Assembly: GCA_903868655.1 (NCBI GenBank)
Contig: CAIPWG010000339.1
Coordinates: 1 to 7,051 of the forward strand
Origin: an uncultured Sphingomonadales bacterium
GTDB taxonomy: Bacteria; Pseudomonadota; Alphaproteobacteria; Sphingomonadales; Sphingomonadaceae
Length of the DNA: 7,051 bases
Direction: 5' to 3'
A program made the translations under genes and the position numbers. This document shows, in pieces, positions 1 through 5,614 of the stretch. The notes beneath the pieces are model-generated. The model worked only from the letters and a program-made list of their open reading frames with translations, ran no database searches and was not told where the DNA came from. Position 1 is the first letter of the stretch; the number at the start of each line of letters is the position of its first letter.

Positions 1-40
1 TAGTGCGGTTTACCATGAGCATTCATTGACGCGTTCAGAA

Positions 41-808
41 CTATAAAGGGCCGTGGAACAGCGCAATCGTCAGTGCGATGCCAATAAACACAACGACGAA
101 CCGCAAGGCCCGTTCGTTGACCCGGCGCAACAAATGCGCGCCCAGCCAGCTGCCGGCCAGTGCACCCACCATCGCCACTGCCATCGCCAGCCAGCGTACT
201 TCGCCCGAAACCAGAAACACCAGCACCGCGGTCAGGTTCATCACGCCCGCCAACACATTCTTGGTCGCCGCAGCAGTCCGCACCGGCGCGCCCCCCAGCG
301 CCAAAACCGCCATCATCAGAAAGCCGATACCGCCGCCGAAATAACCACCGTAAATCGCAATCAGCAGCTGGATCGTGGTCGCAGGAGCTTTGCCCAAAAC
401 TTTGACATCGGCGCCTTCGGCCGACGCCTTGCGAAAGAATGAGCCCCAGGCAAACGCTGCTGTCGCAAACAGCACCAGCCATGGCACCATTTGTGCGAAC
501 ACGTTCGATGGGGTCAGCAACAGCAGCAAGGCGCCGATCACCCCGCCAATCAGGCTGATCACGGCCAAAGTGCGAAAACCGAGACTGGCGGTGCCCGCAG
601 CATGCGCGCGACCGAGCCAGCCCCCCGTAACTTGCCCCGGGAACAGCGCCACCGTCGATGTGATATTGGCCGCACGCGCGTCCATCCCGGTCAACATCAG
701 TGCAGGCAGCGTGATAAACGACCCGCCACCGGCCAATTGGTTTTGCGCTCCCGCCCAAACCGCACCGATCAACAACAAGGCGAAATGAAACTCGGCAGGC
801 GTAATCAT
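41..808 (-). CDS. TauE/SafE family membrane transporter (putative sulfite/anion exporter)
   Basis: A 255-residue, strongly hydrophobic protein with the layout of the TauE/SafE family (formerly DUF81), predicted inner-membrane permeases that include exporters of sulfite and organosulfonate-derived anions. Two pseudo-repeats are visible: the N-terminal one has GGGSFITLPAL near residues 28-38, and the second has GGYFGGGIGF near 154-163. The glycine-rich re-entrant signature of the family recurs once per half. About eight membrane spans can be drawn, and the length is normal for the family. The ATG at 808 has only a weak upstream ribosome binding site. The gene lies 69 bases downstream of the DUF1501 gene in the same direction with no clear terminator between, so it may be the last gene of that operon. 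The substrate cannot be read from sequence; sulfite export is only the family label. Confidence 0.9.
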   Translation of the reverse strand: MITPAEFHFALLLIGAVWAGAQNQLAGGGSFITLPALMLTGMDARAANITSTVALFPGQVTGGWLGRAHAAGTASLGFRTLAVISLIGGVIGALLLLLTPSNVFAQMVPWLVLFATAAFAWGSFFRKASAEGADVKVLGKAPATTIQLLIAIYGGYFGGGIGFLMMAVLALGGAPVRTAAATKNVLAGVMNLTAVLVFLVSGEVRWLAMAVAMVGALAGSWLGAHLLRRVNERALRFVVVFIGIALTIALFHGPL

Positions 809-877
809 GGCACAGGCTCATTGCGCAAAGAGGGGCTGGCGCCTCGCGTAATCACGAACGATCACTTTGCAAAGGCT

Positions 878-2095
878 TTAGACCAAGCCCAGGCGTGCTG
901 GCATGACACCGGGAAAGACAGTTGCCAACTGGGCAGGGCCCAGTCCGAATTGCTTTTGCCACAATCCGCCAATCAACGCGCGATAATCGGTCAAAACCGG
1001 CAGGTCTCGCCCCTGATTCAAAGTTTCGGGAGCAATCCGCAACTGCGGCCCTACCATGCGTCCGCCGTTTACCCCGCCACCCAGCACCCAATAGATGCTG
1101 CCATGCCCATGATCGGTGCCACGATTGCCATTTTCGCGGAAGGTGCGGCCAAATTCGGATACCACCACAACGACAGTTTGGCGCCATGCATCAGGGCCCA
1201 GCGCAGTGGCATAAGCAGACAGCCCGCGCCCCAGTTCTCCAATGCGCCCAGCCAGTTGTCCGGTCGCACCGCCCTGGTTCACGTGGGTGTCCCAGCCGCC
1301 AATATCGACAAATGCCAAATTATACGTGTCGCGCATCACCAAACCGATACGCTGCGCTGCGGATTCAAAACCGCGCGCAGCAATCGCGCCGCGTCCGGCT
1401 GCTTTCATTTCTTCATCAATCGTGCGCCATACCGCATCGCGGGCAGCAAACCCGGTGTGAACCGCGGCGTCGAGATCAACCGCACCCAGCCGTTGCCCCC
1501 GATACATTGCCGCGATCATCGCGGATTCGGCATTGTCGATCGGTGGTTTGCCATTGCCGCCCAAGGCAAGATTGGCGACCATGGGGCCGCCACGCATGAT
1601 CAGTGGCAATGTTTCGGAAAAGGCAATCGCACCGGCCCCGCCCTTGTTCAGCACCGATGCCAGCCGACCGATGAAGCCCGACCCGAATTGGCGCGAGCCC
1701 TGAACTGGCTGGCCCAACTCAATCGAGTCTTGCGTTTCAAAATGGCTGCGACTCATGTCGTCGGTCCCCGCAAAAGGAACGAACGCGATCTGCCCGGCCT
1801 GCCACAGTGGTGCAATGCTGTCGCGCAAAGCCGGGTGCAGGCTCCAATCCGCATCGAGCGGCAATGCCGCCTGCGGATTGGCGGGATCGGGTTTGGCGAG
1901 CGCAAGCGTCGGTCGCGCCTCGTGATAGAACGCGGTGGCAGTTGGCGCGATGACATTGATCGCGTCATAGGCTCCGCGCAAAAACACCAGAAGAAACCGG
2001 GTGCCGGACACCGCGGGTGCTGCCATGGCACGGCCACCCAACAGCGAAAGCCCGGTCATCGCTGTGCCGGACAGGATTGTGCGACGGTCGAACAT
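878..2095 (-). CDS. DUF1501 domain protein, predicted exported (Tat-like signal)
   Basis: A 405-residue DUF1501 protein. Family motifs seen in order are FLRGAYDAINVI (38-49), SHFETQDSIELG (117-128), GGWDTHVNQ (266-274) and SEFGRTFRENGNRGTDHG (313-330). The Asp/His-rich blocks fit the placement of DUF1501 near the alkaline phosphatase/sulfatase fold, but no reaction is established. The N-terminus, MFDRRTILSG followed by a hydrophobic stretch and AMA-AP, looks like a Tat signal peptide cut near residue 26, so a periplasmic location is inferred. The start at 2095 is preferred over an in-frame ATG at 2155 because it has a good ribosome binding site (2101-2107) and places the signal peptide at the very N-terminus; the longer start would also overlap the upstream gene. 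It lies 14 bases after the DUF1800 stop, the usual partner order, implying cotranscription and a shared function. Confidence 0.9.
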   Translation of the reverse strand: MFDRRTILSGTAMTGLSLLGGRAMAAPAVSGTRFLLVFLRGAYDAINVIAPTATAFYHEARPTLALAKPDPANPQAALPLDADWSLHPALRDSIAPLWQAGQIAFVPFAGTDDMSRSHFETQDSIELGQPVQGSRQFGSGFIGRLASVLNKGGAGAIAFSETLPLIMRGGPMVANLALGGNGKPPIDNAESAMIAAMYRGQRLGAVDLDAAVHTGFAARDAVWRTIDEEMKAAGRGAIAARGFESAAQRIGLVMRDTYNLAFVDIGGWDTHVNQGGATGQLAGRIGELGRGLSAYATALGPDAWRQTVVVVVSEFGRTFRENGNRGTDHGHGSIYWVLGGGVNGGRMVGPQLRIAPETLNQGRDLPVLTDYRALIGGLWQKQFGLGPAQLATVFPGVMPARLGLV

Positions 2096-2100
2096 CGGCG

Positions 2101-2107
2101 TTTCCTT
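2101..2107 (-). promoter_or_regulatory. Ribosome binding site fixing the DUF1501 start
   Basis: On the minus strand the sequence reads AAGGAAA five bases before the ATG at 2095. It sits in the 14-base gap after the DUF1800 stop codon and supports the 2095 start over the longer in-frame ATG at 2155. Confidence 0.7.
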
Positions 2108-2109
2108 TT

Positions 2110-3621
2110 TTAGCGGCGCATGAATTCGGGGCTGGCCAGCAGCAACATGTTCCACTGCTGGTATGAACCTGCTCGGTCGAGCACGGCTTTGGTTTGTGCG
2201 CTGATCGTGTGCTCAAAACCGGCGAACCACAGGGCGTTTTGCAATTGGGGAAACGCAGGCTCGTCGGCGCTGCCCGGATCGCGCGCACGAAACAGCCCCG
2301 CCGAACCGTTACCGATTGCTTTGGCAATTTCAAATCGGGTTTCCATTTGGCCAGGCCCGGTCCACGCCGCCGCATCGAGCGGCCAGCCGTCGGGGGTTTG
2401 CCGACCATAGGGCGATTCATCCATACGCCGCAGCCAGTTGATGATCGGATCGGCATTGCGGATCACCCGCCCGCCATAAGCGAAGCGCACCGAAGACAGG
2501 ACATAGTGCATGGGGTCCTTGAACCCCTGCCCCAATGAGCCGCGAAATTCGTCCGACCGCAAAACCACCGCAACAACGCGTGCAATCGTGCCATCGCTGG
2601 CCTGCCATTCGGCAGCCATCGCATTGACCAGCGCAGGCGATGGGTCATGACCCAGCAGAAACAAGGCCAACTTTCGCGAAACGTGCACCCGCGTCGCAGA
2701 TTGGTTGGCCAGAATGTCGATTGCACGCATCACTTCGGGCCAGCCCTGCCCGTGGATCGTTTGCCCCAGGACCACTTTGTCGCCAAAGTCATGGCGTTGC
2801 GGATTGAATTCGAACACGCCGTTGCGGATATAATAAACGGCTTTGGCAGGCGGCAGGTTCGGCATCTCCGGGGTAAGGCGCACGCCTACCCCGGTCAGCA
2901 CCCGCGCCAGTTCCTGCACGTCCTTTTGGGTATATCCCGACCCCACGCCCATGGTGTGCAGTTCCATGATTTCGCGTGCATAGTTTTCGTTGATATGCCC
3001 TGCGCCGTTTTGATCGTTGTCGAGATATTGCAGCATCGCCGGCTGGGTTACCGTCGCTGCCAGCAGCTCGCGGAATTTGCCGAGCGCATGGCTGCGCAAA
3101 GTGTCATCCCAACCGCCCAGCATCGCGCGTATTTCGCGTTTGGGCGCGTAGATGCTGAAATGGTTGGCCCAGAACCAGGTCAATTGCTCGCCCAGTTGTG
3201 CAGGCGAATAGAGCGCGCGGACAATGTCGCGGGTTTGCACCTCGCGATAGAGGTCACCCATTTCGCCCTGCCAAACTTTGTCGGCGGCGGCTTTGGCATC
3301 GGGGTCGGTCATCGCGTTGATCTGGCGCCGGCGTTCAACCATCGCCATGACCAAATCGGCCATCGGTTGCTGGCTGATCCGCATTGCCGCGATGGTCTGC
3401 GCTGCTGCCGGAGGTAACGGTGCTGCAACCGGCGCCGCCAATTCCGCAATTGGATCGGCCAAAACCGCAACCGGTTCATCACCACGCGGCCCCCACGTCA
3501 AACGCTCGGACAGCATCAGCCGTGTCGGGATCGTTGACCGATCAGCAGCACGAGCCGAACCGGCAATCAGCGCCAAACCGGCAACCACCAGTTTGACATG
3601 GGTAATCCGAAGCGTGATCAT
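2110..3621 (-). CDS. DUF1800 domain protein, predicted secreted
   Basis: A 503-residue DUF1800 family protein of unknown biochemical role. Motifs typical of the family are WFWANHFSIY (149-158), NENYAREIMELHTMGV (211-226), YTQKDVQELARVLTG (230-244), HDFGDKVVLG (277-286), RVHVSRKLALFL (311-322), KDPMHYVLSSVR (368-379) and PDGWP (410-414). Residues 1-26 form a Sec-type signal peptide: a basic start, a hydrophobic core near 11-20, then a small-residue cleavage region around SARA-A. The start at 3621 is chosen because it begins directly at this signal and has GGGAA five bases upstream; ATGs at 3633 and 3714 are possible but less natural. DUF1800 and DUF1501 genes are commonly adjacent in Proteobacteria and other phyla, so the two are likely extracytoplasmic partners. 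Length is ordinary for the shorter DUF1800 proteins, and nothing appears broken. Confidence 0.9.
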   Translation of the reverse strand: MITLRITHVKLVVAGLALIAGSARAADRSTIPTRLMLSERLTWGPRGDEPVAVLADPIAELAAPVAAPLPPAAAQTIAAMRISQQPMADLVMAMVERRRQINAMTDPDAKAAADKVWQGEMGDLYREVQTRDIVRALYSPAQLGEQLTWFWANHFSIYAPKREIRAMLGGWDDTLRSHALGKFRELLAATVTQPAMLQYLDNDQNGAGHINENYAREIMELHTMGVGSGYTQKDVQELARVLTGVGVRLTPEMPNLPPAKAVYYIRNGVFEFNPQRHDFGDKVVLGQTIHGQGWPEVMRAIDILANQSATRVHVSRKLALFLLGHDPSPALVNAMAAEWQASDGTIARVVAVVLRSDEFRGSLGQGFKDPMHYVLSSVRFAYGGRVIRNADPIINWLRRMDESPYGRQTPDGWPLDAAAWTGPGQMETRFEIAKAIGNGSAGLFRARDPGSADEPAFPQLQNALWFAGFEHTISAQTKAVLDRAGSYQQWNMLLLASPEFMRR

Positions 3622-3671
3622 CCGCGTTCCCATCGCAAACCCGTGACAACGCCCTAAGCGATCAATGTTTG

Positions 3672-3696
3672 CGCGCGTATGAACCACCCACGCGCG
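3672..3696. repeat. Perfect 7-bp inverted repeat in the DUF1800 leader
   Basis: CGCGCGT (3672-3678) and ACGCGCG (3690-3696) are perfect complements separated by 11 bases. They lie between the candidate promoter and the DUF1800 start, so they could be an mRNA leader hairpin or a dyad operator. The arms are low in complexity, so chance is possible. Confidence 0.35.
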
Positions 3697-3713
3697 GCGG
3701 CTGGGCAGACCCA

Positions 3714-3743
3714 AATATATGATAAATATATCTCCATTTTGAA
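3714..3743 (-). promoter_or_regulatory. Candidate sigma-70-type promoter for the DUF1800-DUF1501 operon
   Basis: On the minus strand a -35-like TTCAAA (3738-3743, four of six consensus bases) and a -10-like TATATT (3714-3719, five of six) are separated by 18 bases in a conspicuously AT-rich patch. Transcription would begin near 3707 and leave a leader of about 85 nt before the DUF1800 start. Alternative AT-rich hexamers overlap, so exact boxes are uncertain. Confidence 0.45.
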
Positions 3744-3792
3744 TAATTCGATCGGTCGCTCCGTCTCGTCAGGTCAAGTGTCGACCGTTCAA

Positions 3793-3839
3793 CACCGATT
3801 TTGGCGGATAGCACCACCCCATCCGCACTAAAATTGGTG
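3793..3839 (+). repeat. Long imperfect inverted repeat (hairpin)
   Basis: Bases 3793-3802 pair with 3830-3839 (ten positions, with one G:T that would be G:U in a plus-strand RNA). After a small internal loop, 3805-3809 pair with 3821-3825 around an 11-base loop. On the minus strand the wobble would become a mismatch, so the plus strand is favoured. It has no T-run and is not followed by a recognisable gene. It could be a structured RNA element or a remnant of an ancient element. Confidence 0.45.
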
Positions 3840-4029
3840 CAGCGCGAAACCCAGTTTCAGGCCAGATACGCCGCATTCCCGTACGCCATGCCGGCATCCA
3901 CATTGCACCCGCACAGTCGCAACCACCCATTGCCTGATATTGCGCATGGGGTGTGACCAAGGCAAAGCTGCCTAACCGGCAGGGGTATTGCCAATAGCCG
4001 TAGGTTATGGTTAATTAAATATTACATGA

Positions 4030-4062
4030 GCACCTGTTTTTGTCATAAAACAATGAAGGTGC
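4030..4062 (+). repeat. Bulged hairpin upstream of the small ORF pair
   Basis: GCACCT (4030-4035) is complementary to AGGTGC (4057-4062), and the adjacent GTTTT (4036-4040) pairs with AAAAC (4047-4051). This leaves a 6-base loop and a 5-base bulge (4052-4056). It lies about 40 bases before the first small ORF and may be part of that transcript's leader. No aptamer or known motif is recognised. Confidence 0.35.
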
Positions 4063-4104
4063 AGCCGACAATTCTCTCGGAATGACACGCGGGCGAGTTG
4101 ATAC

Positions 4105-4209
4105 ATGACGGCCATGGCAACTTACAAAAAGTCGGGATCAACCGACTACAAGGCAACAAATGCCGCAAAAAAACACGCAGCAAAGCGTGCAACGTTAGGG
4201 GGAAGATGA
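4105..4209 (+). CDS. Possible 34-residue lysine/alanine-rich small protein
   Basis: A short ORF giving MTAMATYKKSGS at its start and KKHAAKRATLGGR at its end, strongly basic and with no hydrophobic stretch. An internal ATG at 4114 is an alternative start. The TGA stop (4207-4209) directly abuts the ATG (4210) of the next small gene, and that gene's ribosome binding site lies inside this ORF's last codons, the arrangement expected for translational coupling. Against it, the ribosome binding site is weak (GGGCGAG, 4091-4097), an in-frame stop lies just upstream (4099-4101), and no family is recognised. It may be a leader peptide, a small basic protein, or chance. Confidence 0.35.
   Translation: MTAMATYKKSGSTDYKATNAAKKHAAKRATLGGR
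4197..4203 (+). promoter_or_regulatory. Very strong ribosome binding site for the 49-residue protein
   Basis: AGGGGGA lies six bases before the ATG at 4210, close to the ideal Shine-Dalgarno complement and spacing. This is the main evidence that the short ORF downstream is translated. It also selects 4210 over the ATG at 4206, which reads only 13 codons in another frame. Confidence 0.7.
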
Positions 4210-4359
4210 ATGGAAAAGGTCGTTTGGAACGAGGATGTGTTCGATGACGGACACGAAATGATGGAAGCCGGCGGGCTTGATACCGCACGCGGGCTGATCA
4301 TCGGCTTGGCAATCAGCCAGGTTTTCTGGTTGGCGCTGGCGCTGTTTTTCTTTCGATAG
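4210..4359 (+). CDS. Small single-span membrane protein, hypothetical (49 residues)
   Basis: A 49-residue protein in two halves. Residues 1-25 are acidic and polar (MEKVVWNEDVFDDGHEMM followed by EAGGLDTA). Residues 28-48 form one strong hydrophobic helix containing LIIGLAISQVFWLALALFFF, ending in a single arginine. This is the form of a small inner-membrane protein with an acidic tail; the topology is not certain. Translation is supported by AGGGGGA six bases upstream. The gene abuts the stop of the 34-residue ORF and converges on the sugar transferase, leaving only 32 bases between the stops. No family is recognised. It could be a regulator or partner of an envelope enzyme, but proximity to the sugar transferase is the only hint and the genes are on opposite strands. 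Confidence 0.65.
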   Translation: MEKVVWNEDVFDDGHEMMEAGGLDTARGLIIGLAISQVFWLALALFFFR

Positions 4360-4367
4360 GTGCGAAC

Positions 4368-4401
4368 CGCGCGATAGCGACGCTGAACCAGCTATCGCGC
4401 G
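4368..4401. terminator. 11-bp perfect hairpin between convergent genes
   Basis: CGCGCGATAGC (4368-4378) is a perfect complement of GCTATCGCGCG (4391-4401) around a 12-base loop. It follows the small membrane protein stop by eight bases and overlaps the last codons and stop of the sugar transferase. The position suits a two-way terminator, but neither side has a T-run, so it is not a canonical intrinsic terminator; it may instead stabilise 3' ends. Confidence 0.45.
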
Positions 4402-5003
4402 CCCGTCCCTTTCAGGACCGCAGGCACCGTCCGCGCGAGGATCGACAGATACAGCCCGGTCGAACGCGCCTTGGCAAAAATGAGGTCGAACGCTATCCGC
4501 CGCCGATAGGACGTGTCGGCATGGCGCCGCACTTGCCACAACCCCGTGACGCCTGGCCTCATCCGACAATAGGCCGTGAAGTGCCGCCCGTAGCGCGCAA
4601 TTTCGGTTTCCACGATCGGCCTTGGACCAACGAGGCTCATCGCCCCCCGCAATACATTGAACAGTTGGGGTAATTCGTCGAGGCTGGAGCGCCTCAAAAA
4701 TCGGCCGTCTGACGTAACTCGGGGATCGACGCGCAATTTTTGCGTGCTGCGCCATTCCGCCCGCGCCGCCGTATCACGATCCAGCAATTCGCGAAGTTGG
4801 GCATCGGCATCAACCACCATCGTGCGGAACTTCAGACAGTCAAAACGCCGCCCGTGCTGCCCGATCCGGCAGTGAGCAAACACGACCGGTCCACGGCTGG
4901 TCAGTTTCACCATGATCGCCACCAACACCATCAACGGAAAGCACAAAGCGATCAGGATCAACGCGCCGAGAATATCAAACCCGCGTATCAAATCATCGTC
5001 CAT
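4392..5003 (-). CDS. ExoY/PglC-type sugar (phosphoglycosyl) transferase
   Basis: A 203-residue monotopic phosphoglycosyl transferase of the bacterial sugar transferase family. These enzymes move a sugar phosphate from a UDP-sugar to a polyprenyl phosphate in the inner membrane, starting a repeat unit for exopolysaccharide, O-antigen or glycoprotein. Seen are an N-terminal hydrophobic re-entrant helix (about 11-32), KFRTM (58-62), DPRVT (93-97), SSLDELPQL (106-114) holding the family Asp-Glu catalytic pair (D109, E110), GPRP (126-129) and RPGVTGLWQV (149-158). The frame is open to an ATG at 5147, giving 251 residues, but that extension is Cys/Arg-rich and unlike family N-termini. The 5003 start puts the helix where PglC has it; neither start has a strong ribosome binding site. 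No other glycan genes are nearby, so it acts as an orphan here; the sugar is unknown. Confidence 0.88.
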   Translation of the reverse strand: MDDDLIRGFDILGALILIALCFPLMVLVAIMVKLTSRGPVVFAHCRIGQHGRRFDCLKFRTMVVDADAQLRELLDRDTAARAEWRSTQKLRVDPRVTSDGRFLRRSSLDELPQLFNVLRGAMSLVGPRPIVETEIARYGRHFTAYCRMRPGVTGLWQVRRHADTSYRRRIAFDLIFAKARSTGLYLSILARTVPAVLKGTGAR

Positions 5004-5098
5004 GGGCCGGTTGCGAACATGGGTAGCCAAAGATGCATGAAGCCCCGGGCGGGACAGACGTGGTCGTATGCAACGGAACAATTCCTCATCGTGGCCTG

Positions 5099-5114
5099 TT
5101 CGCACGTTTGCGAA
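5099..5114. repeat. Short inverted repeat upstream of the sugar transferase
   Basis: TTCGCA (5099-5104) and TGCGAA (5109-5114) are perfect complements with a 4-base spacer. If the sugar transferase starts at 5003 this lies in its upstream region and could be a repressor site or leader hairpin; if it starts at 5147 it is merely coding. The evidence is limited to symmetry. Confidence 0.25.
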
Positions 5115-5220
5115 GCGGCAGCACAACGATGGGGAGCACATGGCCATTGGTCAGCGATCAATAGGACCAGGACGGATCGATTGACGAAACTTCAGCCGCG
5201 CGAAAGCCCAGTCCGCGCTT

Positions 5221-5475
5221 TCAACGCAACATGCGCACCAAACCGTAGATGCCAAGCCACAGTGCGCCAGAGGCGGCCAAGGGAAAACCGACGCGGACCC
5301 AACCGGGATAAGCGTCCGTCGGCGCCTGCGACGCGGAATCGGCAAAGGCCCACAAATCATCGTGCATGCGGTGCACAGGTGATGGGAAGTAACCATCGTA
5401 ATCGGTTGCAAGACTTGGCAAGTCTGCTTCGTCTTCACTGAATTCGGGAGCATAGCGAAATTTGCGTAGCGGCAT
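5221..5475 (-). CDS. 84-residue hypothetical protein with C-terminal membrane anchor
   Basis: The first 58 residues are polar and aromatic-rich: MPLRKFRYAPEFSEDEADLP, then a stretch with YDGYFPSP and DDLWAFADSASQAPTDAYPG. They are followed by a single hydrophobic helix near 61-80 (GFPLAASGALWLGIYGLV) and a short basic end, RMLR. That order suggests a tail-anchored inner-membrane protein with its soluble part in the cytoplasm. Translation is well supported by GAGGTGA four bases before the ATG. It lies 140 bases downstream of the Nudix gene and about 217 bases upstream of the sugar transferase, all on the minus strand. A weak 6-bp hairpin (GAAAGC/GCTTTC, 5202-5222) overlaps its stop. No family is recognised and no function can be assigned. 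Confidence 0.75.
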   Translation of the reverse strand: MPLRKFRYAPEFSEDEADLPSLATDYDGYFPSPVHRMHDDLWAFADSASQAPTDAYPGWVRVGFPLAASGALWLGIYGLVRMLR

Positions 5476-5479
5476 GGCG

Positions 5480-5486
5480 TCACCTC
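5480..5486 (-). promoter_or_regulatory. Strong ribosome binding site of the 84-residue protein
   Basis: The minus strand reads GAGGTGA four bases before the ATG at 5475, a near-perfect Shine-Dalgarno sequence. It is the chief reason for accepting this unrecognised small ORF as a gene. Confidence 0.7.
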
Positions 5487-5561
5487 GACTCTGTCGTTAC
5501 GCGATAGCAAAGACCCGCTTAAATCAGCGTCCGCACTGAATAAGGGGGCATACGCATGCAC

Positions 5562-5577
5562 ATCTCTTAGCAGAGAT
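5562..5577. repeat. Short perfect hairpin downstream of the Nudix gene
   Basis: ATCTCT (5562-5567) pairs with AGAGAT (5572-5577) around a 4-base loop, 38 bases past the Nudix stop. There is no T-run on either side, so it is at best a weak terminator; it could also be a dyad operator upstream of the 84-residue gene. The rest of the 139-base gap shows no convincing promoter. Confidence 0.3.
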
Positions 5578-5614
5578 CGCGCACACGCATCCGGTTCGGC
5601 TCATTTCCGAGGCA

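Larger units (their letters stand above)
3744..4104. other. Gene-free intergenic stretch with scattered hairpins
   Basis: No ORF here has a credible start, ribosome binding site or recognisable product. What can be seen is an imperfect long hairpin (3793-3839), a short perfect one (GAAAC, 3 bases, GTTTC at 3846-3858), a 10-bp palindrome ATGCCGGCAT (3888-3897), an AT-rich patch near 4005-4024 and a bulged hairpin (4030-4062). A weak plus-strand promoter could be TTGCCA (3988-3993) with the AT-rich patch at 4011-4020 for the downstream small ORFs, but its -10 match is poor. Confidence 0.5.

Noticed and set aside
1..40. Possible start of a further minus-strand gene after the transporter (ATGs at 16, 22 and 26)
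   Set aside because: Too few bases and no ribosome binding site; nothing can be supported from the window edge.
865..874. Palindrome CTTTGCAAAG between DUF1501 and the transporter
   Set aside because: A 10-bp palindrome overlapping nothing functional, with no loop or T-run; too short to call a terminator or operator.
491..2113. A 540-codon plus-strand open frame antisense to the DUF1501 gene and the start of the transporter gene
   Set aside because: Its translation is Arg/His/Gln-rich with no family motif. It mirrors the codon bias of the real minus-strand genes, a common artefact in GC-rich DNA.
2647..3417. A 256-codon plus-strand open frame antisense to DUF1800
   Set aside because: Low-complexity composition, no recognisable domain, and complete overlap with a well-supported gene.
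3769..3960. A 63-codon minus-strand frame in the intergenic region
   Set aside because: It starts with TTG, has no ribosome binding site and shows no recognisable motif; a decayed gene was considered but nothing supports it.
4026..4085. A 19-codon plus-strand ORF before the small ORF pair
   Set aside because: No ribosome binding site, and it is largely composed of the hairpin at 4030-4062.
4043..4288. A minus-strand frame of 81 codons opposite the small ORF pair
   Set aside because: It lacks a ribosome binding site and a recognisable domain, and it opposes the better-supported plus-strand small gene.
4522..4537. A second sigma-54-like sequence, TGGCGCCGCACTTGCC, with correct GG-N10-GC spacing on the plus strand
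   Set aside because: It lies inside the sugar transferase coding sequence, departs from consensus at more positions and has no RNA-like structure or gene downstream. It is a reminder that the spacing alone can occur by chance.
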